A stretch of 59,639 bases of DNA from Mesorhizobium sp. (GTDB taxonomy: Bacteria; Pseudomonadota; Alphaproteobacteria; Rhizobiales; Rhizobiaceae): the NCBI GenBank assembly GCA_004020875.1, contig SAPZ01000021.1, forward strand, positions 1 through 59,639, in the 5' to 3' direction. The notes under the pieces are model-generated. The model was not told the origin of the DNA and did not search any database. It saw nothing but the letters and a program-made list of their open reading frames with translations. This document shows positions 1 to 8,376 of the stretch, piece by piece (positions within the stretch are counted from its first letter, which is position 1; the number at the start of each line of letters is the position of its first letter). Both the position numbers and the translations under genes were made by a program.

Positions 1-57
1 GCGGGGAGGAGGGGCATGTGAGACTCTGTATTCGACCAGGAGCCCCGAAAGCAACAT

Positions 58-1905
58 TTAGCTTTTTTTTCGTTTTTCCTCAGTCAAAAGTCGAGGTCGC
101 AAATCTAGTCCTTTGACCATGAGCTTGACGTCGCCGCCGAGCTCCTTTGAGAGCCTTCCTGCCTGCTCGTGCAAAATCGTTATCAGTTCCTCGAAATTGA
201 TCCGGTTCCGCGTAATAGGATGTTCCCATTCGCGATGTTTAGCGATCGTGATTAGCAGGCACCCGGAGCGACATTCGCTCGGTGCCATATATTTCATCAG
301 CAGTTGATCCTTTATGGTGTTAAAAAGGTCCGTTGCAGGACGGTTGTCTCCAAGTTTTAGTTCGATCACACCCTGTTGCTTGGAGGCGGTAGATCGTAAT
401 CTGATATCGGTTTCCTTTTCATCGGCTGTTACGGACTCTTGGTCAACGGTGTAGTTATTGTTAGCAGCGTTCTTCAATTCGCGAGCCAACTCTCGACGCA
501 TCACATGCTCGTCAGAAATGTCTGCCCAGGCCTCCCTCGGAGACGTATCTTGTAGCAACAAATCTTCGATATCATCGAGCCTATCGCGCATTAGCGCGAA
601 CATGCTTTCAGCTGTCGAAGGCGGCGCTTCTCCCGTGCGATCAAGGACAACAAATTGGGCCTCGTCGAATATCTCGACGTCCGCTTCCTCGGCGGCTTTC
701 TTCTCGGCTATGGCAATGATTCGATCTTTGATTTCTGCAAACATTGGGTCGCGCGCCAGTTCAAGCTTTGCATTCCAACCTTCGGGGCCAGTAGCTGCAA
801 GCAAAGCGCTGAGGATGGCGTTCCTTCCTTGTTGTGCGTCATCGCGAACATCCGGTGAGAACATACCTTCGCGATATGGGTCATCCTTTGGTGGGGCGTA
901 TTGATAGGCTATTCGAATAAACTCTAGCAGTGCCTTCGGCGTGAAAGATGAGTCTTTTAGATTTAAACCGATTCCACCACTTTTTGTGTCGAATAAAGTT
1001 GCAAATATTTGTATCTTGCGTTTCTTGTTGCTATTTATGAATTGCAGCTCTTTTGTTAGTAACGATAGTCCTTCAATCGGATTGAGATAAAAAAGAGCGG
1101 CCAACCATACAGATACTCTTGGGGATGAGATCCCGCTTTGAAGGCGTTTTACGGCAATCATCTCAATAAAGCGGCGGTCGTCATCATTGCCGTTTTTGAT
1201 GAGAATTGCGATCGCTCGGCGCACGTTTGGCTCGATCAGCCGATCATCGGCATTGCGTTTCGATATCTTAGAAAGCCAAGCGCGAATTCGTGGAACGAAA
1301 AGTGCAGAGACGATCGATGAAGCGTGGTCTATGTTTTGCAGGAAAATCGAATAGGTTCCGTCGCCGAGCGTAAGACTCAATTCCTGCCCCAGAATGCGAT
1401 CGATGGCGCTAGGATGTTCAATGGCAAGACTTTCGAGCCAAGATGGAAAGCCGTTCAACTCGATTGGAGCGTATCGACAAGCCAATTCGGCTTCCTGGTC
1501 GGATAGCCACTTTGCCCAATTGGGGTCCTCCGCTTCGGCTGCGATCCCTGCGAGGCCAAACTGCCATTTGACCAAGAAAGTATTCTTCTCCGCAATAGGG
1601 CGTTCAGTGGAGAGGGTCGGTTTGTCCTTCCGCCAGGCGCCCATCATAATTTCACGAAGCCGATCAGCGGTAGCTTTGCCGAATTGCCCCTCGATAAAAT
1701 GCCTGTCCCACCCTGAAGCCCTGCTTTCTTCCCCTGAGCGCGTGACCGCTTGCCACAGGTTCCAAGCTGTATTGGTCGCGCGATCATCGGCGAACACCGC
1801 GTCCGGGCTTTCGGCGACTTTACGCCAAAAGGCTACCCAGCTTGCGTGGGCTTTCTCCTCGCGACGCTTGTCTTGCTTGACGCGCTTGGCATGCTCCGCT
1901 TCCAT
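58..1905 (-). CDS. C-terminal part of split NTPase-nuclease (PD-(D/E)xK-like)
   Basis: This 615-codon frame is the third and last piece of what looks like one long protein starting at 4363. Most of it has no motif I recognise and is probably a helical repeat-like sensor region. The C-terminus (about residues 498-560) has the layout of a PD-(D/E)xK nuclease: Asp500, then the strand VIELKLG with Glu515 and Lys517, then a helix with Gln534 (KDQLL) and the strand CLLITI. Upstream of its ATG the frame stays open and overlaps the preceding frame (ARRKPELRQMEAEHAK), so the annotated start is probably an artefact of a frameshift near 1918-1920. A lone C-terminal product is the alternative. The nuclease call is an inference from motif spacing. 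Confidence 0.6.
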   Translation of the reverse strand: MEAEHAKRVKQDKRREEKAHASWVAFWRKVAESPDAVFADDRATNTAWNLWQAVTRSGEESRASGWDRHFIEGQFGKATADRLREIMMGAWRKDKPTLSTERPIAEKNTFLVKWQFGLAGIAAEAEDPNWAKWLSDQEAELACRYAPIELNGFPSWLESLAIEHPSAIDRILGQELSLTLGDGTYSIFLQNIDHASSIVSALFVPRIRAWLSKISKRNADDRLIEPNVRRAIAILIKNGNDDDRRFIEMIAVKRLQSGISSPRVSVWLAALFYLNPIEGLSLLTKELQFINSNKKRKIQIFATLFDTKSGGIGLNLKDSSFTPKALLEFIRIAYQYAPPKDDPYREGMFSPDVRDDAQQGRNAILSALLAATGPEGWNAKLELARDPMFAEIKDRIIAIAEKKAAEEADVEIFDEAQFVVLDRTGEAPPSTAESMFALMRDRLDDIEDLLLQDTSPREAWADISDEHVMRRELARELKNAANNNYTVDQESVTADEKETDIRLRSTASKQQGVIELKLGDNRPATDLFNTIKDQLLMKYMAPSECRSGCLLITIAKHREWEHPITRNRINFEELITILHEQAGRLSKELGGDVKLMVKGLDLRPRLLTEEKRKKS

Positions 1906-2546
1906 TTGGCGTAGTTCGGGCTTTCGTCGCGCGGCTTCAAGCGGTCCTCAATAATTGCCGTGAGGTTAGGTGCATCTGAAACCAACGGCTTGAGGGCTTC
2001 GAGAAACTCGCGATGATCACGCATGCCTTGGTGAAGAAGGATCATCTCGGCCCAGAGCATCATCTCCCGGCGATCAAATCGCTCGCTCGGATTAGATAGC
2101 CGCTTTCGAACCCAGTTTGCATCCTTCTCGTTTAGCTGGATGCCGCCATGGGAGCGATCATACACTCGCCCCCATGCATCTTTAGACGAATGCAAGTTGC
2201 TTAAAATGGTATCTTCTCTCCAAAAGGCAGATTCTCGTGCTTCCGCAGGAAGGGCGTCCAGGGCTTGACGCAATTCGGCGGTTGCTTCTTTCATAAAATG
2301 GTCTTCGCTAAGAAGTCGAATGGCAAGAAGGCTCGATATAGACCAGTCATCTGATCTTGTGTCGTAGTTTCCCTGCTTCCGACATACTGCGACGAGGGCA
2401 GGCAATAAATCGGGCCGTGTTGTTTGAAGATGTGGGTACCTGTTGCGCTCCCACTTTAGGCCGTCGATGACCAAATCAGTAAGACCTTCACGCAACTTAT
2501 CAAGATAGTCTGGTGAAAGGGCTGCAGCCTCAATAGCGCGCGGCAA
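1833..2546 (-). CDS. Middle part of split NTPase-nuclease
   Basis: A 237-codon frame beginning at a TTG and lacking a convincing ribosome binding site. The same frame stays open upstream through PSSIGNLTYHLPRAIE and would join the NTPase frame if one C were added to the CCC run at 2574-2576 (minus strand). At its 3' end the last residues (from YAKWKRSMP on) look like out-of-frame reading past a second shift near 1918-1920. The protein is helical and charged, with no recognisable domain. It is best read as an internal segment, not an independent gene. Confidence 0.5.
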   Translation of the reverse strand: MPRAIEAAALSPDYLDKLREGLTDLVIDGLKWERNRYPHLQTTRPDLLPALVAVCRKQGNYDTRSDDWSISSLLAIRLLSEDHFMKEATAELRQALDALPAEARESAFWREDTILSNLHSSKDAWGRVYDRSHGGIQLNEKDANWVRKRLSNPSERFDRREMMLWAEMILLHQGMRDHREFLEALKPLVSDAPNLTAIIEDRLKPRDESPNYAKWKRSMPSASSKTSVARRKPTQAG

Positions 2547-2554
2547 ATGATAGG

Positions 2555-4363
2555 TTAAATTGCCGATACTCGAGGGTCTTCTTTCACTCGCCGCAGTATC
2601 CGCAACAGTCGCCCTGCCGGCAAATGCAGGGGAAAAAGCTTAAGAACCGCCAAGCGTGCTACGGCACTAGGCCATCGAGTTCGATCAGCGGCGATTGACG
2701 CCGACATGGACTCAATCCGTGTGTCGTCCAACTGCACCAAAGCTTCCATAGCAATACTACGCTCGCGAGGAGGCTTGGCCTCGTCGCTGGCGGCCGCATA
2801 AGCAATATCGGCGCATCCAGCCAACTTACCAACCGCAATGACTTCTAACATGAATTCACGAATTTCAGGGTTCTCAACGCCCTGTTCCCAAAATCGCTTA
2901 AGGCTCTGCGCGAGCTCCGGTGATGCAAAGCGACGAACTTGAACACGCGGAACAGCCAGCCCGCGCCATCCGCCCCGACCATAGCGATCCACGTAGGCTT
3001 CCAGCGCTCTAACACGTTGAATCGGTCGCAACGACTGTGGGTCGCCGTGATCTAGGACAACAGCCGGATCAAGCAAAATAATGTCATCGAAAATTGTATC
3101 CCGGGATAGGGCAAGCCAAGCTGCGACCGCGCGCATCGATGGCCTAACTGCTCGGCTGCCTTGCGCCGTTTCTGTGAATAGCAACCGCTTGACGGATTTT
3201 ATTGAAGCACCTCGACTGAGCAGTAACTCAAGTCGTTTTGCCGCAAGAAATTCTAATACAGATCTATGGTGGAAGCGCACCCGCCCATAGCTGGCAAAGC
3301 CGAACAATGGGCGCTCAAGTAAAGTGGAGCGCTTGTCAGCTTCCCAATCACGTAGAATTTTCGACGTATCTAGTGCTGCTTCACTGGCAAAAACATTATC
3401 AGAATCGGCGCTATGTCGTAGTGTGAGCTTGCGAGTCAACATTGCTGCCAAAGCCAGCCGGCTAGCACCTTCGATTGCGAAGTCTTGTGACAGTTCGGCC
3501 TTCTCACGCCGATCGATCCTCGGCTCTAGCTTCATCCTGACGTTGGTTTCGATCTGTTCGTGATGGCTGCGGATGCGATGATGTTCACGCCAATCGCAGC
3601 AAAGTTCGATCAAGTCCTGAGGTCGCTCGGCAAAATCCTCCGCGTCTCGCAGACGGATGTCAGCTAGAAGTGCATCTGGGTCGACGACGCCTTGTAGTAC
3701 CGCGAACTCGCGCATCTGTTCGCGCGAAAGCGGCATAAGGCCGACATTTCGCCAAACGTTGAGCCTCTCGCTGGTCGCGGTTTTGCCGTTGCGGCTCATC
3801 ATCATGTCGGCGAAAGCCTCTGCCGTAGGGCCAGCCTCCACAGGAGTGGGAATTGGCAGATATCTAGCGATGAGCTCTCGATCTACCGGGACTGGGCGAG
3901 TGGTAATAACTATTCGAGCGCGGGCCAGCTGACCAGCAAGAGCTTTGTCCAATCGTTTCAGTGCTTGTTCGAAGTTCCGCAATGTTAGCTTAAGTTCATC
4001 AATTGAATCCAGGAAGAACGTTGCAATATCGGATTGAGATCTCAACCAAGAGTCGAAGCGGATTTCTTCATTCGTGCTTAGCATGTCGCGAACTGAGTTG
4101 CCTGCCAGCGTTGCGAGATCCAGAAAGAAGCTCGCCTCTCCTGAAGCCCAGAGCTTGGCTTGCTGGGCCTGACACTCATATGTTTTGCCGGAGCCCGCTT
4201 CAGAAACCATAAGGACGCGACTAGATTTCAGGAGTTCGTCCCAGCCGAAGCTGCCGGTCCAGCCCATCCCAACGAGGGGTGAAGCTTCCTCTATATTGGC
4301 AATTTCGGTATCCGAAAGGTCGCGGAATGAACGTTCGATCGAATGAGATTGCGAGTTATTCAT
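2555..4363 (-). CDS. STAND/NACHT-like NTPase, N-terminal part of split gene
   Basis: The first piece of the split protein. An ATG at 4363 is preferred over TTG codons four and three codons upstream. A P-loop (SEAGSGKT) lies near residue 60 and a Walker B-type strand (ATFFLDSIDEL) about 55 residues later, followed by IVITTRPV with a sensor-type Arg. This matches NACHT/STAND signalling ATPases, many of which act in prokaryotic antiviral defence or regulation. The following helical region contains FHHRSVLEFLAAKRL, typical of the winged-helix end of NACHT modules. Base composition is AT-richer than neighbouring genes. The frame ends at a TAA just after an apparent single-base loss. If both shifts are repaired, 4363-58 encodes about 1,435 aa with the nuclease-like domain at the C-terminus. 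Confidence 0.7.
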   Translation of the reverse strand: MNNSQSHSIERSFRDLSDTEIANIEEASPLVGMGWTGSFGWDELLKSSRVLMVSEAGSGKTYECQAQQAKLWASGEASFFLDLATLAGNSVRDMLSTNEEIRFDSWLRSQSDIATFFLDSIDELKLTLRNFEQALKRLDKALAGQLARARIVITTRPVPVDRELIARYLPIPTPVEAGPTAEAFADMMMSRNGKTATSERLNVWRNVGLMPLSREQMREFAVLQGVVDPDALLADIRLRDAEDFAERPQDLIELCCDWREHHRIRSHHEQIETNVRMKLEPRIDRREKAELSQDFAIEGASRLALAAMLTRKLTLRHSADSDNVFASEAALDTSKILRDWEADKRSTLLERPLFGFASYGRVRFHHRSVLEFLAAKRLELLLSRGASIKSVKRLLFTETAQGSRAVRPSMRAVAAWLALSRDTIFDDIILLDPAVVLDHGDPQSLRPIQRVRALEAYVDRYGRGGWRGLAVPRVQVRRFASPELAQSLKRFWEQGVENPEIREFMLEVIAVGKLAGCADIAYAAASDEAKPPRERSIAMEALVQLDDTRIESMSASIAADRTRWPSAVARLAVLKLFPLHLPAGRLLRILRRVKEDPRVSAI

Positions 4364-4546
4364 TTGGACCAACAATTGTCTTTGAGTACCTCGGTCCGCA
4401 GCTGGCTTGCTGAAAGGTAGCGCAGCCCTTATCCGCGTCCCGCAAGCGACAGGTGCTTTGCCGAATTCAGATCTGAGCCGGCCTCAAGTCTTCGGCGCTC
4501 CGCATTGAAATCTTCCCGCCGCACCCTGCATTCGGGTCGTCGATGC

Positions 4547-4963
4547 CTAGTTCGTCCAGATCGAGCACTCGATCACCCGCCTGCTACCGGGCTCGCGAAC
4601 GCTCTTCCGGAACACGGGGTGAAGGCCATTTCGCTGCATCCGAATCTCGTCGGTCGCGAGGTATTCCGGAACGCCGACTGCCCATTGCCAGCGCTTGTTT
4701 CTCGGAATGGACTTCCAGGTGAATCTCGATCCGTAGGCATGGCTGCCGGGCGCCCTGCTGTCGAACCGGCAGTCTATGGTCGCGGGCATGAAACCCTTCA
4801 ATTCCATGGCCTTGGCCAAGCCGACGGCGGTCGACTTGGTTTGCCAATCATCCTTGGTCGCCGTCGAGGTTGTGGCGCATCCAGCAAGGCATGCCGCCAA
4901 TACCGCGCCGAGCACCGCGCTCGCTTTGGTCTCGCGTCTATCGTCTTCTCGAATGTAGTGCAT
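4547..4963 (-). CDS. Putative lipoprotein, paralogue 1 of a tandem pair
   Basis: A 138-aa protein of unknown function. The start at 4963 is chosen over 4969 and 4996 because GGTGGGG lies 6 nt upstream and the N-terminus then aligns with the paralogue at 5201-5635. After a charged start (HYIREDDRRETK) comes a short hydrophobic stretch and a lipobox-like LAGC, so export and lipid attachment are likely. The mature part shares KG(F/L)MPATIDCRF, FTW and a C-terminal Cys-Ser-hydrophobic-Trp motif with the paralogue, and two conserved Cys may form a disulfide. Confidence 0.7.
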   Translation of the reverse strand: MHYIREDDRRETKASAVLGAVLAACLAGCATTSTATKDDWQTKSTAVGLAKAMELKGFMPATIDCRFDSRAPGSHAYGSRFTWKSIPRNKRWQWAVGVPEYLATDEIRMQRNGLHPVFRKSVREPGSRRVIECSIWTN

Positions 4964-5200
4964 GTTCATCCCCACCCCGCCGACAACATTGCGCACGGCA
5001 TAGCGCTGCGCAAGTATCCTTTGGTCGGCTCCATAGGGTTGTTCTCAGGAATCTGAGGGCGATGTGGGTCGGGGCAGTCCTCCCGCACAGCTGATTTGAC
5101 GATCACTTATGCTCGTGTGTATTGTCGTACGCAATCAGGAGAGCGCCAAGCATCTCCGATCGGTGCTTGCGCCGCTAACCTGTCCAGGAAGGTCGATTGC

Positions 5201-5635
5201 CTATCCCACCCACACCGAGCACCCAACCTTCTGCCCTGTAGCGCTGTCCCGCACCACCTTCGCATCCACCCGCTTCAACCCCACCCGGTTGGCCTTCACT
5301 TCCTTGCTCGCGAGATAGGCCGGGTCGCCCACTTCCCAGTGGTAGCGCGTGTTGGCGGGCGCGCGCGTCCAGGTGAATTTCGACAGGTAGGCCACCTGTC
5401 CGGGCGTGGTGTCGGCGAAGCGGCAGTCGATGGTCGCGGGCATCAGGCCCTTGGCGCCCATGGCGTTGACGACCTTGTCGGCATCGGCCGTCGCCAGCCA
5501 CTGGTCGATGCCGCTCGTCTGGTATGCGTCGGTGCCTGTCGGCTGGTGCGTCATGCATCCTCCGAGCAGCATCAGCGCCGCCAGTGTCGTGCTTGCCTTG
5601 CCTGCTCGCTTGCAGTCTTCCCGATCGATGCCCAT
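5201..5635 (-). CDS. Putative lipoprotein, paralogue 2 of a tandem pair
   Basis: A 144-aa protein homologous to its downstream neighbour. The ATG at 5635 is chosen because AAGGAG sits 7 nt upstream and because in-frame codons upstream have no counterpart in the paralogue. The N-terminus MGIDREDCKRAGKAS precedes a hydrophobic segment ending in LLGGC (lipobox-like). The conserved core is KGLMPATIDCRF, then FTWTRAP, RYHWEVGDPAYLAS and CSVWVG. Function is unknown. The roughly 240-bp spacer between the two genes suggests separate transcription. Confidence 0.72.
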   Translation of the reverse strand: MGIDREDCKRAGKASTTLAALMLLGGCMTHQPTGTDAYQTSGIDQWLATADADKVVNAMGAKGLMPATIDCRFADTTPGQVAYLSKFTWTRAPANTRYHWEVGDPAYLASKEVKANRVGLKRVDAKVVRDSATGQKVGCSVWVG

Positions 5636-5898
5636 GCCCGTCTCCTTGTCCGTGAGGAGTGGAAAGTCCCGGGCAAGAGGGTGGTCCGCGCGCGTCGCTT
5701 CGTATATTAGCCGTTTCACATGCTTGGCCCATCGGGGCCGGGCTGTTGGGCGGGCCGCAGCCGGCGCAATGCCCCTGTGACCGCCCCGCCACAGAACTTA
5801 GCCGCGCCACTTCCTTAACGGCTCCGATCCCCAAAATTAACCTTTTGTTAACCATTGCCCCGGCACCCTTTAACCATTGAGTAAGGATTCGCCTGGAC

Positions 5899-6789
5899 GT
5901 GACCTTCGCCGCCCCCCTGCACAACAAATCGATCCGCTTCCGCGCGCGTTCCTTCGTCGCTTTCACGCTGACGCCGGAGGCGCCGATCGCCGACTGGCTG
6001 GAGGGGCTGGATCGCTGGATCGCCAACTCGCCGGGCTATTTCAACGGGCGTCCGGTGGTGCTGGATCTCAACCTCCTGCAGCCGGGGCCGGAGGAGATCG
6101 GTGCGCTGGTGGGCGTGCTCGGCTCGCGCGGCATCCGCGTCTATGCCATCGAGCTCGAAGGCGCCGAGCTCGGGCCTGAGCTGCCGCCGCTGCTGGCCGG
6201 CGCCAAGGAAGCGACCGCCGAGGGGCTGCTGGGCCGCGCCGCGCGCAAGGCGCGTGCCGAGGAACTGGAAGTCGTCGCGGGGGAGCAGGCTCAGGCCGCT
6301 GGCGAGATCCAGCCGGTCGCGGAGGCGGCGCCGGCCGAGGCTCCGCAGATCGCGATGTCCGGCGATGAGCCGGTCGATCCCGAGCTGGCGAGGCTCGAAG
6401 CGGTCAGGATCGAGCCGGCGCAAGCCGCAAGCGCCGGCCCCGTGCCGGCGCAGCCTTCAGCCGGCACGCTGATGATCAAGGCGCCGATCCGCTCGGGGCA
6501 GTCGGTGTTCCATCCACATGGTGACGTCATCGTGCTGGGCTCGGTCGCGTCCGGTTCGGAAATCGTCGCCGGCGGCTCGATCCATGTCTATGGCACGCTG
6601 CGCGGCCGCGCGATCGCCGGCTCGGAAGGCAATGTTTCGGCGCGCATCTTCTGCCGCAAGAACGAGGCCGAGCTGCTCGCCGTCGACGGCTGGTACACGA
6701 CCGCCGAGGAGATGGAAGGGGTGTCGCGCGGCAAGGCCGTGCAGGCCTTCCTCGACAATGATGCGCTCTGCGTGGTGCCGCTCGGCTGA
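5899..6789 (+). CDS. minC: Septum site-determining protein MinC
   Basis: The FtsZ-polymerisation inhibitor of the Min system, which blocks division at cell poles. The N-terminal domain (about residues 1-105, KSIRFRARSFVAFTLTPEAP) targets FtsZ. An Ala/Glu/Pro-rich linker (about 110-190) follows. The C-terminal beta-helix (about 195-296, with HPHGDVIVLGSV and GGSIHVYGTLRGRAIAG) binds MinD and dimerises. The gene begins at a GTG with AAGGA 12 nt upstream, so a slightly different start is possible. minD follows after 100 bp, in the usual rhizobial order. Confidence 0.95.
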   Translation: MTFAAPLHNKSIRFRARSFVAFTLTPEAPIADWLEGLDRWIANSPGYFNGRPVVLDLNLLQPGPEEIGALVGVLGSRGIRVYAIELEGAELGPELPPLLAGAKEATAEGLLGRAARKARAEELEVVAGEQAQAAGEIQPVAEAAPAEAPQIAMSGDEPVDPELARLEAVRIEPAQAASAGPVPAQPSAGTLMIKAPIRSGQSVFHPHGDVIVLGSVASGSEIVAGGSIHVYGTLRGRAIAGSEGNVSARIFCRKNEAELLAVDGWYTTAEEMEGVSRGKAVQAFLDNDALCVVPLG

Positions 6790-6889
6790 GGCCGCAAGCT
6801 TCGGACCGGTTTCGCGTGCCAAAGTTGTTAACGAGTCCACCGTGCCCGGCACGGTCATGAATAAAAATCGCCAACGGAGGCTGTTATAA

Positions 6890-7705
6890 ATGGGCAAGGT
6901 AGTCGTGGTCACATCGGGCAAGGGGGGCGTCGGCAAGACGACCTCGACGGCCGCGCTCGGCGCCGCCGTGGCCAAGACCGGCAAGAAGGTGGCGCTGGTC
7001 GATTTCGACGTCGGCCTGCGCAACCTCGACCTCATCATGGGCGCCGAGCGCCGCGTGGTGTTCGACCTCGTCAACGTCATCCAGGGCACGGCCAAGCTGT
7101 CGCAGGCGCTGATCCGCGACAAGCGGCTGGAGACGCTCTATCTGCTGCCGGCCTCGCAGACGCGCGACAAGGACGCGCTGACCGAAGAGGGCGTGGCGGA
7201 GGTCATCGCCCGGCTGCGCTCGGTGTTCGACTATGTCTTCTGCGACAGCCCGGCCGGCATCGAGCGCGGCGCACAGCTCGCCATGCGCTTCGCCGACGAG
7301 GCGGTCATCGTCACCAACCCGGAAGTGTCGTCGGTGCGCGACTCCGACCGCATCATCGGCCTGCTCGACGCTCGCACCATGAAGGCGGAACAGGGCGAGC
7401 TGGTACAAAAACACGTTCTGGTCACGCGCTACGACGCGGCGCGCGCCTCGCGCGGCGAGATGCTGTCGATCGACGACGTGCTGGAGATCCTCTCCACGCC
7501 GCTGCTCGGCATCATCCCGGAAAGCCAGGACGTGCTGCGGGCCTCCAACCTCGGCTCGCCAGTCACGCTCTCGGAACCGCTCAATGGTGCCGCAAAGGCT
7601 TACCTGGAAGCGGCAAGGCGCCTGGAAGGCGAAGACCTGCCGGTGGTCGTCCCCTTCGAACGCAAGGGCTTCCTCGACCGGCTGCTCGGAAGGAGGGCCG
7701 CATGA
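6890..7705 (+). CDS. minD: Septum site-determining ATPase MinD
   Basis: The membrane-cycling ParA-type ATPase that recruits MinC and is displaced by MinE. A deviant Walker A (GKGGVGKTT, residues 10-18) with its signature Lys11, the VDFDVGLRNLDL strand and FCDSPAGIERGA Walker B are intact. The C-terminus (FLDRLLGRR) is the expected amphipathic membrane-targeting helix. Length (271 aa) is normal. GGAGG lies just upstream of the ATG, and the stop overlaps the minE start by 4 bp (ATGA), indicating translational coupling. Confidence 0.97.
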   Translation: MGKVVVVTSGKGGVGKTTSTAALGAAVAKTGKKVALVDFDVGLRNLDLIMGAERRVVFDLVNVIQGTAKLSQALIRDKRLETLYLLPASQTRDKDALTEEGVAEVIARLRSVFDYVFCDSPAGIERGAQLAMRFADEAVIVTNPEVSSVRDSDRIIGLLDARTMKAEQGELVQKHVLVTRYDAARASRGEMLSIDDVLEILSTPLLGIIPESQDVLRASNLGSPVTLSEPLNGAAKAYLEAARRLEGEDLPVVVPFERKGFLDRLLGRRAA

Positions 7706-7974
7706 GCATCCTCGACCTCTTCAAGCGGCGCACTAGCGCGCCGGTGGCGCGCGAGCGGCTGCAGCTGCTGCTCGCCTATGAGCGCCAGAGCCGCGGCCAG
7801 CCCGACCTCGTCTCCATCCTGCGCGAGGAGATCATGGCGGTCATTGCCAAGCATGTGCAGATCGACCAGGACTACCTCCAGGTCTCGATGGACCGGGGCG
7901 CTACCATGTCGACGCTGGAGATCGACATCCAGATTCCCAACAAGAGCGCCGCGCCGCTCGCCATGGCGGGGTGA
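7702..7974 (+). CDS. minE: Cell division topological specificity factor MinE
   Basis: A 90-aa MinE, which stimulates MinD ATPase and restricts MinCD to poles. The N-terminal helix with SAPVARERLQLLLAYER is the MinD-binding segment. The C-terminal part, with ILREEIMAVIAKHV and STLEIDIQIP, is the dimerising beta-alpha-beta domain. It overlaps minD by 4 bp and closes the minCDE operon. Confidence 0.96.
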   Translation: MSILDLFKRRTSAPVARERLQLLLAYERQSRGQPDLVSILREEIMAVIAKHVQIDQDYLQVSMDRGATMSTLEIDIQIPNKSAAPLAMAG

Positions 7975-7977
7975 CAA

Positions 7978-8340
7978 GCGCTGGTTCCTCGCCCCCGCCA
8001 GGGCGGGGGAGAGGTGCCCCGCGCAGCGGGGCGGAGAGGGGGCCTGCGACGCCGGCGGGTTCCCTCCGACTGCTTTCCAGGCCGGCGCGTTTCCGTGACT
8101 GGCGTGACCGATCGACCTGAGGCTTGATTGCCACGTGGTTCCCCCAATCCGTCGCTGCTTCGCAGCGCCACCTTTCCCCCCTCCGGAGGGAAAGGAAGGG
8201 AGCCTTGCTGGACGAGCGTTGACGGCAAAAGCCCTGGCGCTGTTCCTCTACCCCGTCGGTCGCGGGAGAGGTGGCTCGGCGAAGCCGAGACGGAGTGGGG
8301 GTCGACCAGCGCTGCGTTGGACAATGCATGCGCCAGGCTG
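7978..8340. repeat. Cluster of GC-rich intergenic palindromes
   Basis: The 400-bp gap between the convergent minE and ABC exporter genes holds no credible gene. It has several hairpin-forming units: CCCCCGCC/GGCGGGGG at 7992-8009, a CCCCGC/GCGGGG palindrome directly after it, CTTTCCC/GGGAAAG around 8170-8192, and GGCTCGGC/GCCGAG near 8272-8290. The texture (boxes of the type GGGAGAGGTG between palindromes) is that of multi-copy intergenic repeats of Mesorhizobium and relatives. Copy number elsewhere in the genome is not visible here. The region may also end transcription from both sides. Confidence 0.6.
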
Positions 8341-8376
8341 CCATGCACGCTTGAAGCGCCGCCGTCACCCACGCCC

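Noticed and set aside
1900..2600. Programmed ribosomal frameshifting in the split NTPase gene
   Set aside because: The sites (GACCCTCG and AAGCCCGA on the coding strand) are not slippery heptamers, and two separate events would be needed.
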